Shown here: positions 52,978 through 62,783 of the stretch, piece by piece
Position numbering within the stretch: the stretch's first letter is position 1
Layout: each line of letters begins with the position of its first letter
DNA from: Ktedonobacter racemifer DSM 44963
GTDB taxonomy: Bacteria > Chloroflexota > Ktedonobacteria > Ktedonobacterales > Ktedonobacteraceae
Assembly: GCF_000178855.1 (NCBI RefSeq)
Contig: NZ_ADVG01000001.1
Location: 1,674,001 to 1,738,000 of the forward strand
Direction: 5' to 3'
Length of the DNA stretch: 64,000 nucleotides
The notes under the pieces: generated by a model
Databases searched by the model: none
Told to the model about the DNA's origin: nothing
Seen by the model: only the letters and a program-made list of their open reading frames with translations
Translations under genes and position numbers: made by a program

Positions 52978-53336
52978 GCATGCTCCTCTTTTCAGTTTCT
53001 GGCTCTTTTCGTACAGAACATTATATACATCCTAGAAAGCAGTGTCCACCTTTTCTGCCTGGCTCTTAGCAGTTAAACAAAACACCTTGATACATCACAG
53101 CGCACAAATCTACACATTACATTGATTACTCTTCTCCCCTAAATATGCATTTATAATGATTACACATCGATTGCTTTAAATTTCTTTTACAATTTCCTAC
53201 ACTACTTTTACACTTTTCTGAAGACTCTCTGATAAATTTCCGCTATCCTTCGTAGCTAAGAAGCCAGCAGGCATCGTTGATAAAAAAATGAAACCAGTCA
53301 CCAGGCTGACGAACCAAACGAAGGAGTACTAGTTGC
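52978..53336. other. AT-rich intergenic region
   Basis: 359 bases, clearly more AT-rich than the genes around it, between the divergent comB and ABC permease genes. It presumably holds both promoters. No repeat, hairpin or known RNA motif is seen. AAGGAG at 53320-53325 serves the permease. Confidence 0.5.
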
Positions 53337-54794
53337 ATGGGCATAGTCTTACGCGGCATGCGAAATGTGGTGCGGAATCCACTACGGCTGCTGCTCATCG
53401 TCTTGCTACTGGGAGCAAGCTTGATGTTTGTTGCGGCCATGGTCAGCCTCAACAGTAGCGCGCAGCAGCAACTTACCAAAGTGCGCTCAGAGGTAGGAAC
53501 GGGCGTTACCATCAGTTATGTGACCGACAACCAGAGTCAAACACAGAATAATGGGAATAACAACAACGGAAATGATAAAGGTTTCCCTGGTGGCAATGGT
53601 GGTAGTGGTGGGAATGGCAATAATGGCGGCTTCAATCTGTTCCAATCACAAAACGCGAGTACGCCGATACCATCTGACGCTATCGATAAAGTCAAAAAAG
53701 TTTCTGGCGTTACCAGTGTCGAGGAGAGCCTGAGGCGCTATGACACCAATCAGGAATTGAAGACCGCCAGTGTCCAGATGCCTAATGGACAAAGCAGGAC
53801 TATTCCAGCCTCGATTTATGGTATTTCAAGCGGCTCCACGCATTTCACTATCCAGGGTGGCACACCTACAATTACCTCTGGACGCGGCCTCCAGACGAGC
53901 GATGCTACGGCAAACGTCGCGCTCATGAGCAAGACACTGGCCGACACAAATAATCTTAAAGTTGGTTCAACCTTTACGCTCAAGGGTACCAAGCTCACAG
54001 TTATTGGACTCTACACCTCAGACGCAGCAATAGCCAATAATACACTTACGTTGCCTCTAGCAACCATGCAAAAGCTCTACGCTGTCAGTGGCGTCGACAG
54101 TATTACGGCCTATGCCACGACCTATGACCAGGTAGACACCGTTGCAACCACTATCCGCACAGCACTGGGCAGTAAATACAACGTCGTCACTGAGAACAGG
54201 ATGTACTCAAGCGCGATTAGTGCGCTCAGTACCGCACAAAACAGCATCAAGCTAGCGCTCATCGTCGCCATAGCCACCTCGGCCGCGATTATCATCTTCT
54301 CGGTCTTCGTTATCGTTCGCGAACGCACCGCGGAAATCGGCACGCTCAAGGCAATAGGTGCCTCACACTGGCAGGTAATAGGGCAGTTCTGGACGGAAGT
54401 CTTGGCCCTCAGTGTCCTGGCATCGGCGGTCGCGACCGTGCTTCTCGTGACACTTGGCCCCATCATCTCACAGAAGTTTGATGTCTCCACTGCATCCAGT
54501 GATATTGGTTCTGTAGCTGGCAGAGGCTCATTTATGACGAGAGGAACTCCAACGACACAAGGCACACAGGGAGGTCCATCGTTCCAGGGCTTTCAGGGTG
54601 GCTTCCAGGGCTTTCGCCAGGGATTAACGCAGCAGCTTGGCGATATTCACCTATCAACAGTGACCCTTAACGGGCAAACATTGCTCATCATCATGGGGTT
54701 GGGAATCGGTTTGGCAATCTTAACAAGCGTCATTCCCGCGCTCTATGTCGCGCGCATCCGACCTGCGGTCGTGTTGAGAAAAGGCAACAACTAG
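53337..54794 (+). CDS. ABC transporter permease, MacB/FtsX type
   Basis: A 485-residue type VII ABC permease. TM1 lies at about 15-38, a large extracellular MacB-like domain follows, and three helices are near the C-terminus, with RERTAEIGTLKAIGASHWQV as the family's coupling segment. The extracellular part has an Asn/Gly-rich low-complexity insert (about 66-100) and the C-terminal loop a Gln/Gly/Phe-rich one (near residues 405-430). Functions with the ATPase 21 bases downstream, probably in export or mechanotransmission. Confidence 0.9.
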   Translation: MGIVLRGMRNVVRNPLRLLLIVLLLGASLMFVAAMVSLNSSAQQQLTKVRSEVGTGVTISYVTDNQSQTQNNGNNNNGNDKGFPGGNGGSGGNGNNGGFNLFQSQNASTPIPSDAIDKVKKVSGVTSVEESLRRYDTNQELKTASVQMPNGQSRTIPASIYGISSGSTHFTIQGGTPTITSGRGLQTSDATANVALMSKTLADTNNLKVGSTFTLKGTKLTVIGLYTSDAAIANNTLTLPLATMQKLYAVSGVDSITAYATTYDQVDTVATTIRTALGSKYNVVTENRMYSSAISALSTAQNSIKLALIVAIATSAAIIIFSVFVIVRERTAEIGTLKAIGASHWQVIGQFWTEVLALSVLASAVATVLLVTLGPIISQKFDVSTASSDIGSVAGRGSFMTRGTPTTQGTQGGPSFQGFQGGFQGFRQGLTQQLGDIHLSTVTLNGQTLLIIMGLGIGLAILTSVIPALYVARIRPAVVLRKGNN

Positions 54795-54815
54795 CCTGAG
54801 AAGCGAGGAAAAATC

Positions 54816-55622
54816 ATGGGAGAAGAGACTATTGTCGACGCGGCCACGCCCGAAGTTCTAGAGAAAGATTCAACTGTTCAGAAAGAGCCGGTTGTTACGA
54901 TTGTCGCCGAGCATCTCAGCAAGCACTTTAAGCTGTATGGTGAGGTCATCAAGGCCGTAGATGACGCAAGCTTTGTCTTTACAGAGGGACAATTTGTCAC
55001 CATCATGGGTCCCAGCGGCAGCGGCAAATCGACCCTGCTCTATATTCTTGGAAGCCTGGATAAGCCGTCTGGAGGCGAACTGGTCGTCGATGGTATTAAT
55101 GTGATGAGCCTGACCGGACCAAAGGAGCACACGTTCAGGCGTCAAAACGTGGGCTTCGTTTTCCAATCGTTTCACCTGATTCCCAATCTGACGGCGCTAG
55201 AGAATGTCATGCTTCCAATGGAGCTGGCAGGAGGAAAGTCGCGAGCCGACATGCGCGAGCGAGCGCGGACACTTCTGCTCCAGGTCGGTATCGATGAGAA
55301 TCGCCACCGGCATCGCCCCGGCAGGCTCTCAGGTGGACAAAAGCAGCGCGTCGCCATCGCGCGGGCACTCGCCAACGATCCCAAAGTCATCCTGGCGGAT
55401 GAGCCGACTGGAAACCTGGACTCACAGAATGGCAAGCGCATTATAGACCTGTTAAAGCGTCTGGCGAATCAAGGGCGCACGGTCATCGTAGTCAGTCATG
55501 ATCGCAGCGTAGCGAAGGTGGCGGATGTGCGCATCGAGATTGAAGATGGCAAGATCGAGGAGATCAGTGGCGTCGTCGTACCTGCGCCTCAGCCAACCCT
55601 CAAGAAGAAGCGTAGAAGATAG
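54816..55622 (+). CDS. ABC transporter ATP-binding protein, MacB/LolD type
   Basis: A 268-residue ATPase. Walker [11 protein letters not shown]-loop [17 protein letters not shown], signature [15 protein letters not shown], Walker [13 protein letters not shown] and H-loop VVSHD are all intact. An acidic N-terminal extension of about 25 residues precedes the domain, and a basic tail (KKKRRR) ends it. Second gene of the permease operon. The IS701-type element lies 30 bases after its stop. Confidence 0.94.
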   Translation: MGEETIVDAATPEVLEKDSTVQKEPVVTIVAEHLSKHFKLYGEVIKAVDDASFVFTEGQFVTIMGPSGSGKSTLLYILGSLDKPSGGELVVDGINVMSLTGPKEHTFRRQNVGFVFQSFHLIPNLTALENVMLPMELAGGKSRADMRERARTLLLQVGIDENRHRHRPGRLSGGQKQRVAIARALANDPKVILADEPTGNLDSQNGKRIIDLLKRLANQGRTVIVVSHDRSVAKVADVRIEIEDGKIEEISGVVVPAPQPTLKKKRRR

Positions 55623-55651
55623 CGGCTTCACTTCTGGTCATATGCATCTAG

Positions 55652-57318
55652 TATTACAACGAGACTTTTTACCAACGTAGCCCTTGCAACTGAGCAAGTA
55701 GGCGCTTGCGATGAGAGCAATAGGCAGCGTAGTTGTGGCGCTGCTGGTAAGCGATCAACGCCAGGGCTGCAGGCAGATCCAGCACGGGCTGAGGCAAGGC
55801 AACCTGCAAGAGCAAGCGCACCTGAGCGATGCTGAGCGGCAGAGAGGGATGCGAGTCCAGGTTGGGCACCTCAGCCGGTGTGGGCAAAGAGCGTGTGGTT
55901 GTTGGTCGTAGGACCCCCCTCTCTCTGGTTCAGGCGCTGTTGCCATCGAACCAAGAAGTGATGGGCGAGAATGACGAGTGTCATGTGATGGTGCCAGCCG
56001 CGCCAAAAACGCAGCTCGTAGTGGTCCATCCCGAGTTCCCCTTTGCACTCGGCAAAACACGTCTCGATGGGCCAGCGCATCCCGCTCACCCGCACAAAGG
56101 TGGCAAGCGGTGTCCCCAGGGGCGCATTACTCAGGTAAAATTTCCACTCCGGCTCCTCTGGCGAACCGCTGACTTTGCGCCGGATCACCACCCAGACCTC
56201 TGGGCCTGGCAAACGATCAAGCGGCAAGATGGCACGGAGCACGAGAAAATCGGCCACCAGGGGGCCTTTGTGTCCCTCCAGCAGGCGAAAGCGGTGCCAG
56301 GCGGAAGCTGGCCACTGCTTGGCGAGATCCTCCAGCGGCACTTTCGCCGGACTGCTGGGATGCAGACGCTCTCGTCGAGGAACTGGCCCCTTGCGTGAGG
56401 AAACTTGCGGGTGAATCCAACTGCTTGGACGATCCCGTGGCGTTTGTCCATCGACTTCTAGCAGTGGCCAAACCTTGGTATCGCGCGGCACCTCGGCTAA
56501 GTACCACAAGCCTGTCGCATCCAGCCGTTGCAGGAAGGCAGGAGAGTCACCAAATCCTTCATCGCAGGCGACCCACCGGGCTTGGAGACGACCGGAAGCC
56601 ATGATCTTCTCAACCAACTCGGCTGCCAGTTCATGCTTGGTCTGAAAGCGGGTCTCGTCGGGAATCTGGCAGTCCTGCCACAGCGTCCGATGATCCTCAG
56701 CAAACCAGGACTCAGGCAGGTAGAGCCGCCGGTCAAGTAACGTGGCCCCCTTGCGACTGGCATAGCCCACAAAGACGCCAGCCTGACAGTTGTCCTTTTT
56801 GCCCGTGTGGCCGCACCATTGAGGCGCCACGCCTGCCGAGTGATCCCCATGTTTGGGAAAATCGGAGCCATCTACGATCAACACCCCATCCTCTTCGCCG
56901 AGCGTCTCGTTCACCAAGCGCTGATGCTCGGCCAACAGCGCGTTATCGTCCCACTTGCCCTCCCCAATGAACTGCTGGAGGGCACGCACCTCTCGTTCTG
57001 CATGTGGTCCCACCCCCAACAGGCGTAGAGCCATGGCTTCGACATTTTTGCGGGGAACATCAGCCGTGAGCAGCCCGCGCACATAGATCTCCGCCCATTC
57101 CCGCTGTTCGCGCCGATAGAACAACGGGGCGAAGTGCTGATGATAAGCCAGCAGTTCTTCGGCCAGGGAAGCTACCTCTTCTGAGGTCAAGTCCTGTACT
57201 GTCATTTGACCTGGAAGAGGCGGCTGCTCGGCGGTGATATCGACCATGAGAGACATTGGATTTCACCTCCAGGTACAGATCTCCTTTCAGTATACCCCCA
57301 AAAAGTCTCGTTGTAATA
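55652..57318 (-). mobile_element. Complete IS701-type insertion sequence
   Basis: A 1667-bp element with perfect 19-bp terminal inverted repeats (TATTACAACGAGACTTTTT at 55652-55670 and its complement at 57300-57318). It is flanked by CTAG on both sides (55648-55651 and 57319-57322), the YTAR four-base target duplication expected of the IS701 family. The right CTAG is the outer base of the hairpin at 57319-57364. Confidence 0.92.
55669..57256 (-). pseudogene. IS701 family DDE transposase with C-terminal frameshift
   Basis: The main frame (57256 to 55871) encodes 461 residues with VLIVDGSDFPKHGDHSAGVA (first Asp), WVACDEGFGDSPAFLQRL (second Asp) and MRWPIETCFAECKGELGMDH (Glu). GGAGGTG precedes the ATG. 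A run of six G at about 55911-55916 (plus-strand C-run) appears to carry one extra base. In the next frame the reading continues as SIAQVRLLLQVALPQPVLDL then ALIAYQQRHNYAAYCSHRKR to 55669, inside the inverted repeat, which looks like the normal IS701 C-terminus. Restored length would be about 528 residues. It could be a true mutation or a frameshifting site. Confidence 0.8.
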
Positions 57319-57364
57319 CTAGAGCCATGCTGGAAAGAGTTCATTCCTTCCAGCATGGCTCTAG
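57319..57364. terminator. Hairpin at IS701 insertion site
   Basis: 17-bp arms 57319-57335 and 57348-57364, both beginning or ending at CTAG. It lies 10 bases after the stop of the minus-strand gene at 57374. The IS inserted at its outermost base pairs and left it intact. Confidence 0.65.
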
Positions 57365-57373
57365 TCATACTCG

Positions 57374-58180
57374 CTAGGATGTTGGGCTATTAAAACGGTG
57401 GTGCATGATGTTGTTATGCCCGGTCTGGGTCAGGTCCTGGTAGGCGGGAAAGAGATGTTCAGCGGGCGGCGCCAACGGCTCCTTCGCGGGTAACACACGC
57501 CAGGAGCGCTCACCGGGAGCATTCCCCTCCTGAGCCAGCACATCACTTCCAAACCTATTCATGAGCGTCATGTTCAAGCAAGCCAGCACTTGATGAGGAA
57601 CATAACTATACAGGGGAGTATCCAGAAGCGCCAGTTGCAGCTCAATCTGTTCCAGGAGATGTCCATACCGCTCGCAAGCTGCGTGAACCTCTGCAGCTAG
57701 CTCCTCACGCGAGAGGGAGAACAGCGTATCCAGTGCAAGCAACAAATTGAAACCACGATTCAGTAAAATCGTGCGCCCATGCAATAGACGTCTCTCCAGG
57801 CCATCATTCTGATGCCGCAAACGCCCTTGCTCAATCTGGCGCGTCAGAGCGGCATAAGGGAGAGTGTCAAGCTTACGCTGCAAGAAAGCGATCACATTCG
57901 CGCTATTGCTATCGGTTTGCCACTCGCGCAACAGTTCCAGGCCACGTCGGCCCTCATATATTTTATGCGAATGAGGCACACTCAAAAGATAGCCCTTACA
58001 ATCACAGATCCAGCGTGCATGCAAATAGTACACTATATCTCCGACAGAGCAGGAGACAAAGCGTTTCTGGCCATGGGCCTCCTGCACAAAGCGAAAACAC
58101 TGCTCAAACTCTGGCCGCAGCTCTTCAAATGCCGCCAACTTCTGGCGCACAACCTCCTGTCCCAAAGCCATATCAGTCAT
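57374..58180 (-). CDS. Conserved-looking protein of unknown function
   Basis: A 268-residue soluble, mostly helical protein. The start at 58180 is chosen for its AAAGGAGG site; the frame is open six codons upstream. Distinctive parts are FVSCSVGDIVYYLHARWICD and YLLSVPHSHKIYEGRRG, with Cys and His clustered near residues 45-75, and a His-rich tail (HNNIMHHRF). I do not recognise the family. No neighbours suggest a role, since IS elements flank it on both sides. Confidence 0.6.
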   Translation of the reverse strand: MTDMALGQEVVRQKLAAFEELRPEFEQCFRFVQEAHGQKRFVSCSVGDIVYYLHARWICDCKGYLLSVPHSHKIYEGRRGLELLREWQTDSNSANVIAFLQRKLDTLPYAALTRQIEQGRLRHQNDGLERRLLHGRTILLNRGFNLLLALDTLFSLSREELAAEVHAACERYGHLLEQIELQLALLDTPLYSYVPHQVLACLNMTLMNRFGSDVLAQEGNAPGERSWRVLPAKEPLAPPAEHLFPAYQDLTQTGHNNIMHHRFNSPTS

Positions 58181-58296
58181 ACCAGCCTCCTTTAGCAAAC
58201 ACCTCTATCCTTCTTATGCGGAACCTACCATCTTCATCACGAATGAGCCACAAGAAGCGTTACGAAGATCCCTCACGCATAAAACTATTTATCCTG

Positions 58297-60110
58297 TGAC
58301 ACTCCGCATCGGCTAAAGCCGAGCAGCTTCTGACACTGTGCCGTAGTCGGGTTCGTGAGACAGGTGGCGTAGCCACTACTCAAAGTGAACCCGTAGTTGG
58401 GACGCAATATCTGGGAGAGGCGCGCCCATCCGGCGCCTTCTCCCCTGGGAGGTGCCATCCCCGTTGGCATGATCTCCACGCCTGGCCGCAGGGAGAGATG
58501 GTCCCATCTGGCGTTTGGCATCCTGGGAGATCCCAACACCTGAGTCTTTCGACTCCCTCTTCGCACGTTGCGAACGAGCATGAGGCTTTTCCTTCAAAGG
58601 TGCTTGCGTACGCTCGATCAAGCGTTGTCCGATTCTCAAACTGGCATTTCTGTCGGCATGATCGCGCATCTGGCATTGTGGGCAGAGACAGAGCGCGGCA
58701 CCGGGAGTGTAGCCTTCCACAGGGTGTCCCTGGTTATAGCGAATGACAGCGGCGTGACAGCGATGGCATTCTCTGCTCGTATTGCGCGGATTCACACGGC
58801 TGGTGATGATGCCGCCCGCCTGCCAGGCTTTGTACGTTGCGTAGCGGAACATGCGCCCTTTCATCCAGTAGGCGCGTTTGGTATTGCTCCGGCGCGAATA
58901 CGTGCCCTTCTCCGGTTGCAGGTTGCCCAGATGTTCAAAAACCAGGATGCTCGCCTTGTGCTCGCTCGCGAACTGGACAATGCGAGCGCTCACCAGATGC
59001 GCGATCTGTTCGTCCACGTGCCTGATTTTGGCCCAGAGGTCGGCATTGTCCTGTTCGTTCTCGGCAATGATGCCAGTCTGTGATCGGTTGCGTGCAATGC
59101 GTCCAAGTAGTTGCGCGCCTTGTGCCCGATACCGCTGCGCCATTTCCGATGAAGGAAGTAGCCAGGATGGTGCCGTCACCTGCCTGGACGCTGCACACAG
59201 CTAAGTGATGATCGAGATTGAGGTCCACCGCACAGATACGTGTCTGGGCGGTGGTGAGTTGCTCTACGACTTTGGCGGGAGTCTCGAAGGTCTTTTCGAT
59301 GGGAGTATGCAGCCACCAGCGATCCCTGATGCGCACCAGGGAAGGGCTCCCCATCTCGAATCCTTCGGGCAGATCGCGTGAGAGCGTGTGAACCTTGAGC
59401 CAGGACCAGCAGGAACCGGTCCAGACCTTGAGCACGAGAGAGTGATGATGGCGCTCACGAAAGATTCCCGCATAGAAGGGAATTGACTTGTTCCATGATC
59501 GGGGCGGGACTGGTGGTCGCTCCTTGAATGGCTTCTTCTTCCCTCCCGATCTCGTCTGTTTGGCTTCGTGTTTCTGCTTCCGTGCTCGCCATGTTTTGAG
59601 GGAGGAGGAAAATGCGCGGGCCGAACCAAGGGCCGCATTGATGGCGGCACGTCTGAACATCGCCGGGATATCTGGCGCGAGATCGGTGAGTGGCATGATC
59701 GGATGGGGGTTCGCACCCGTTCCATGGGTGAGTTTCTCCAGGGCCGTGAGGGCCTCCTTATTTTTGAGGGCAAGAAGACCTTCGTGTGCCTGGATACAGT
59801 CGAAATAAAAGGCTACGACGCGATTGAAGAGGACCTGGTTTGCCGCGAAGTAGGCAGCATACTGCGGCGGATAGTGCAACGCCTGCCTGATGGTTTTCGT
59901 GGCTTTTGCCATGTTCAGTACCTCCTCTCACAAAATATATGGTATTTCTCTTAGAGAATACTCTGCTGATTTGAAATTATCAAACATGTGTTCTATTCGT
60001 ACTAGGTTTGATAAGGGCTCAAGCCCAAGAACACGCCTCACCACGGTCTAAAGAACCGTGGCTTGCGGCGGGCTAAAGCCCTATCCTGTCACGTTGTAGA
60101 GGTTTGATAC
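58297..60110 (-). mobile_element. TnpB-only IS200/IS605-type element, frameshifted
   Basis: It contains a broken tnpB (58376-59912). The right end has a GCTCGGC-TTTA-GCCGATGC hairpin and GTGTCACAGGATA (about 58297-58325, minus strand). The left side has GGGCTTTAGCCC and CCACGG/CCGTGG hairpins beside GTGACAGGATA (about 60035-60110). The boundaries are estimated from these structures. Confidence 0.55.
58376..59912 (-). pseudogene. TnpB-family nuclease, broken by frameshift
   Basis: Two overlapping frames make one protein. The first (59912 to about 59115) runs to RICAVDLNLDHHLAVCSVQ, the RuvC-I Asp. The second continues as RAQGAQLLGRIARNRSQTG, SILVFEHLGNLQ (Glu), CHRCHAA...CPQC (zinc finger) and DHADRNASLRIGQRL (last Asp). 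The join falls near 59110-59145, around AAGGCGCGCAA, where one base appears gained or lost. With the frame restored all catalytic residues are present, so the break is probably recent. Confidence 0.8.
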
Positions 60111-60202
60111 GTGCCATACTCGAGAAGAGATACATCTCGCGAGATACTGACCCCCGTGCACAAGAACGGGACAATTTGTGATCGGAGAAGGAGATGGAGG
60201 AT
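59913..60202. other. Left-end region of TnpB element and ICMT promoter
   Basis: 290 bases. It holds palindromes typical of the transposon end (60008-60100) and a stretch with GAAGAGATACATCTC; no open frame of interest. Transcription of the methyltransferase must start here. Confidence 0.4.
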
Positions 60203-60673
60203 ATGAAACGCAACAACGAGGACCAGGCCAACGTCATAGCCCCGCCACCACTGCTCTACGCCGGAACATTTCTTTTTGGTCTTTACCTGGATTCATGGCT
60301 TCCACTGCGCCTGATTCCACGCGCGGCACGCTCCTTTGTTGGCGGAGCCCTCCTTGGTATTGGCCTGACCACAGGCATCATGGCCATACGTGAGATGCGC
60401 CAGGCGGGTACGGCGCTGCCGCCTACCAGACCCACCACAACCATCGTTCAACATGGGCCCTATCGGCTCACACGCAACCCTATCTATAGCGCCTTCACCT
60501 TACTCTATGCTGGACTCGCGCTCATCATGAATCGCGTCTGGCCATTGCTGCTGCTGCCAGTCCTACTACGTGTTATACGTATCGGTGTGATTGAACGGGA
60601 AGAAAAGTACCTGGAAGACAAGTTTGGCCCTGAATATACCAGCTACAAAGAGCGCGTGCCTCGCTGGCTCTAA
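60203..60673 (+). CDS. Isoprenylcysteine carboxylmethyltransferase-like membrane methyltransferase
   Basis: A 156-residue ICMT/PEMT-type integral membrane methyltransferase with about four helices. The SAM-binding signature is GPYRLTRNPIYSAFTLLYAG and the C-terminal EREEKYLEDKFGPEYTSYKERVPRWL-type block (positions about 129-156). Bacterial members methylate small or lipid substrates that are rarely known. The ATG at 60203 has AAGGAG nine bases ahead; the ATG at 60194 sits directly on that site. The IS1-type element lies about 50 bases after the stop. Confidence 0.88.
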   Translation: MKRNNEDQANVIAPPPLLYAGTFLFGLYLDSWLPLRLIPRAARSFVGGALLGIGLTTGIMAIREMRQAGTALPPTRPTTTIVQHGPYRLTRNPIYSAFTLLYAGLALIMNRVWPLLLLPVLLRVIRIGVIEREEKYLEDKFGPEYTSYKERVPRWL

Positions 60674-60724
60674 AGGAAAGCGACTCAGTTCTACTTGTAT
60701 CTTTCGCCTCCTGCCTCACAATTT

Positions 60725-61838
60725 GGTAGTGACTCCGGAAGGGGGTGATAGAATAGAGAGGAGGAGGTGAACGATGAACAAGCGAGAAGCAGAGGAGCAG
60801 AGCAGTCTGCCAACGTGTCCCAATCCCGCATGCTCAGGGCCGCGCGTTGTGCGCAATGGCAGCCACCGGGGACGGCAACGGTATCTGTGCCGCACCTGTA
60901 AGACGTACTTTGGAGCAACGCAAGGCACGCCGATGTATGGGTTGAAGACGCCTGCCCCCGAGGTAGCGCAAGCGCTCTTGGTGGTGATGCGGCGCGGCAG
61001 CTTGCGGGCTGCCGAGGAGATCACCGGGCACAAATACGAAACGATCAGTGTCTGGCTCAAGCGAGCAGCAGAGCATGCCGAGGCCCTGACGCAGGTGATG
61101 GCTTGCGATCTGCACGTGAGCCAGGTGGAAATCGATGAGTTCTGGTCGTTTGTCCAGAAAAAAAGGGGACTGAAGGGGCGTCCGACGAAGGAGCACGCTG
61201 GGCTTGCCTCGTCCAAGATCGGGAGAGCCGCTTCGTGGTTGCCAGTGCCACCGGACCGCTGGGCGAGAACCTGATGACGCGGGCCGTCAGCAGGACGGTC
61301 CTGCGAACCCATCGCCGCCCGCTCTGCTGGTTTAGTGATGGCTGGCATGGCTATGCGGCCATTCTCCATCGTGCCTATCGCCAACCCCAGTCGCGTCAGG
61401 GCAAAACCGGACGGCGCAAGTTGGTGGTGCCTGACACCGTGTCGTTGACGCAAACAGTCAAACACCGTGATGAGCATGGACGCCTCCTGTCAGTAGCAAT
61501 CCGCATGGCGATGGGAGCAAGCCAGGGACCCGCCGGGACCGTGCACGTGGAGCGACTTCATGGTGCGTTGCGTGATCGGTTGAATGCGCTGACCCGCAAG
61601 ACGCATGCTTTTGCCAAACGAGACGCGACCTGGGATGCGCTGGTCGGCTTGCAGATCTTCGATCACAATTTCCATCGGGCTCATTACGCTCTACGCCTGC
61701 CGCTTCAGATTGTCGATGGCGTTCATCGCTATCACCATCGATCTCCAGCAATGGCTCTGGGCGTGACTGATCATCTCTGGTCCTTCCAAGACTTGTTGAC
61801 TACTCGACTCCCTATCACCTCTTAGAGGAGTCACTACC
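60725..61838 (+). mobile_element. Complete IS1-type insertion sequence
   Basis: A 1114-bp element. Terminal repeats GGTAGTGACTCC (60725-60736) and GGAGTCACTACC (61827-61838), with further partial identity inward (GGTGATAG). The flanks carry an 8-bp direct duplication CACAATTT at 60717-60724 and 61839-61846, as expected for IS1. The identical duplication indicates a fairly recent insertion. Confidence 0.93.
60774..61825 (+). CDS. IS1 family transposase made by -1 frameshift
   Basis: Frame 1 (60774 to about 61163) has an N-terminal zinc finger (CPNPACSG...CRTCKTYF), an HTH and the first catalytic Asp in VEIDEFWSF. At 61158-61164 lies a run of seven A (CAG-AAA-AAA-AGG). A one-base backward slip there continues as RWACLVQDRESRFVVASATG, then CWFSDGWHGYAAIL (second Asp) and VHVERLHGALRDRLNALT (Glu). 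IS1 is known to use -1 frameshifting on an A-run to make the full transposase, so this is probably programmed and not damage. About 350 residues in the fused form. Confidence 0.88.
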
Positions 61839-61914
61839 CACAATTTGGAACCCTTCTTTATGGGGGTTCGTGATATACAGTGTATGTTGTGCTCAAGTAA
61901 GAGGGGAGACATGT

Positions 61915-62415
61915 GTGAAACGAACCAGCCAATCTACACGCGATCCCAGAGATTATGGCTATCCGATTGCTGACATTGCAGTCCTTTCTGCGAAAGCTGT
62001 CGAAGTCACAAGGCGGTTAACGCAGCTTTACGGGGAGCTACCTTTTTCCAGCAAAGACCCGATGAGTATGCTGGTCGAAATCCTCCTTTCGCACCGTACT
62101 TATGACGCACAAACAGATGTGGCATATGAGAATCTGTTGAATCACTTTGGCTCGTGGGAAGCAGTACGAGACGCACCAACACCAGAAATCCAAGAGACAA
62201 TTGCGAATGTCAACTTTCCTGAAGTGAAAGCGCCTCGTATTCAAGCAGTACTCCGCCAAATTACACAGGAGAGAGGAAGCCTTAACCTTGACTTTTTATG
62301 CGAGTTACCTCTTGAAGAGAGCGCAGCATGGCTCAATCGTTTTGAAGGAGTGGGACCGAAAACGACGGCCTGCGCCCACTGCTTCACTCGCTCGCTATAC
62401 ATCTGCGCATTGTGA
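61915..62415 (+). pseudogene. Endonuclease III-like gene, 3' truncated
   Basis: The start is GTG at 61915 after GAGGGG. The protein begins like Nth (helix PMSMLVEILLSHRTYDAQTD) and reaches the helix-hairpin-helix FEGVGPKTTAC with its Lys. There the family sequence ends, and the last ~14 codons are derived from the opposite gene. The catalytic Asp region and any [4Fe-4S] cluster are missing, so the glycosylase is dead. The junction is near 62364-62375. Confidence 0.8.
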
Positions 62416-62783
62416 AGGTATTGAGCAACGTCGACAATCGTCAAAGGCCATGCGATCTTGGGGAGAGGTCGCGCGTCTGCCGAGCGATTGAACTTCCAAG
62501 TGCGTGGATGAGAAGCCTGCTGTTTCCTATCTGAGCGCAGAGAACGAAGCAGTTGTTGTTCTGTCAGGTTTGCATCTAGATGGACCTGCAGCATTGACTG
62601 TGCCCAGACCAGAGCCTCATCGCTGTAGCGTTCATGTTGGATCAGGAAGCAAGTGACGTGGAGAAAGTGAATCGAATGAGCCACAGCGTTGAGCGCTTCA
62701 AAGCTCAAGAGTTCCTCGTGGATTGTTTGACAGGTGCTCTCTTCGAGAAGTACAGCACCACATTGGAGACAGGGTTTTGACAT
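62241..62783 (-). pseudogene. DUF5946-like gene, 3' truncated
   Basis: The start at 62783 opens with MSKPCLQCGAVLLEESTCQT, then HSIHFLHVTCFLIQHERYSD, WAQSMLQVHLDANLTEQQLL and IAWPLTIVDVAQYLHN, which I recall as DUF5946-like features (an N-terminal CxxC and a conserved His/Tyr helix). Family sequence ends around VKQWAQAV at about 62375. The last ~45 codons are antisense to the broken endonuclease gene and are not natural. Function unknown. Confidence 0.65.

Noticed and set aside
55669..55887. Separate 72-codon gene after the IS701-type transposase
   Set aside because: It starts inside the transposase gene with no ribosome site and reads as the missing transposase C-terminus in another frame.
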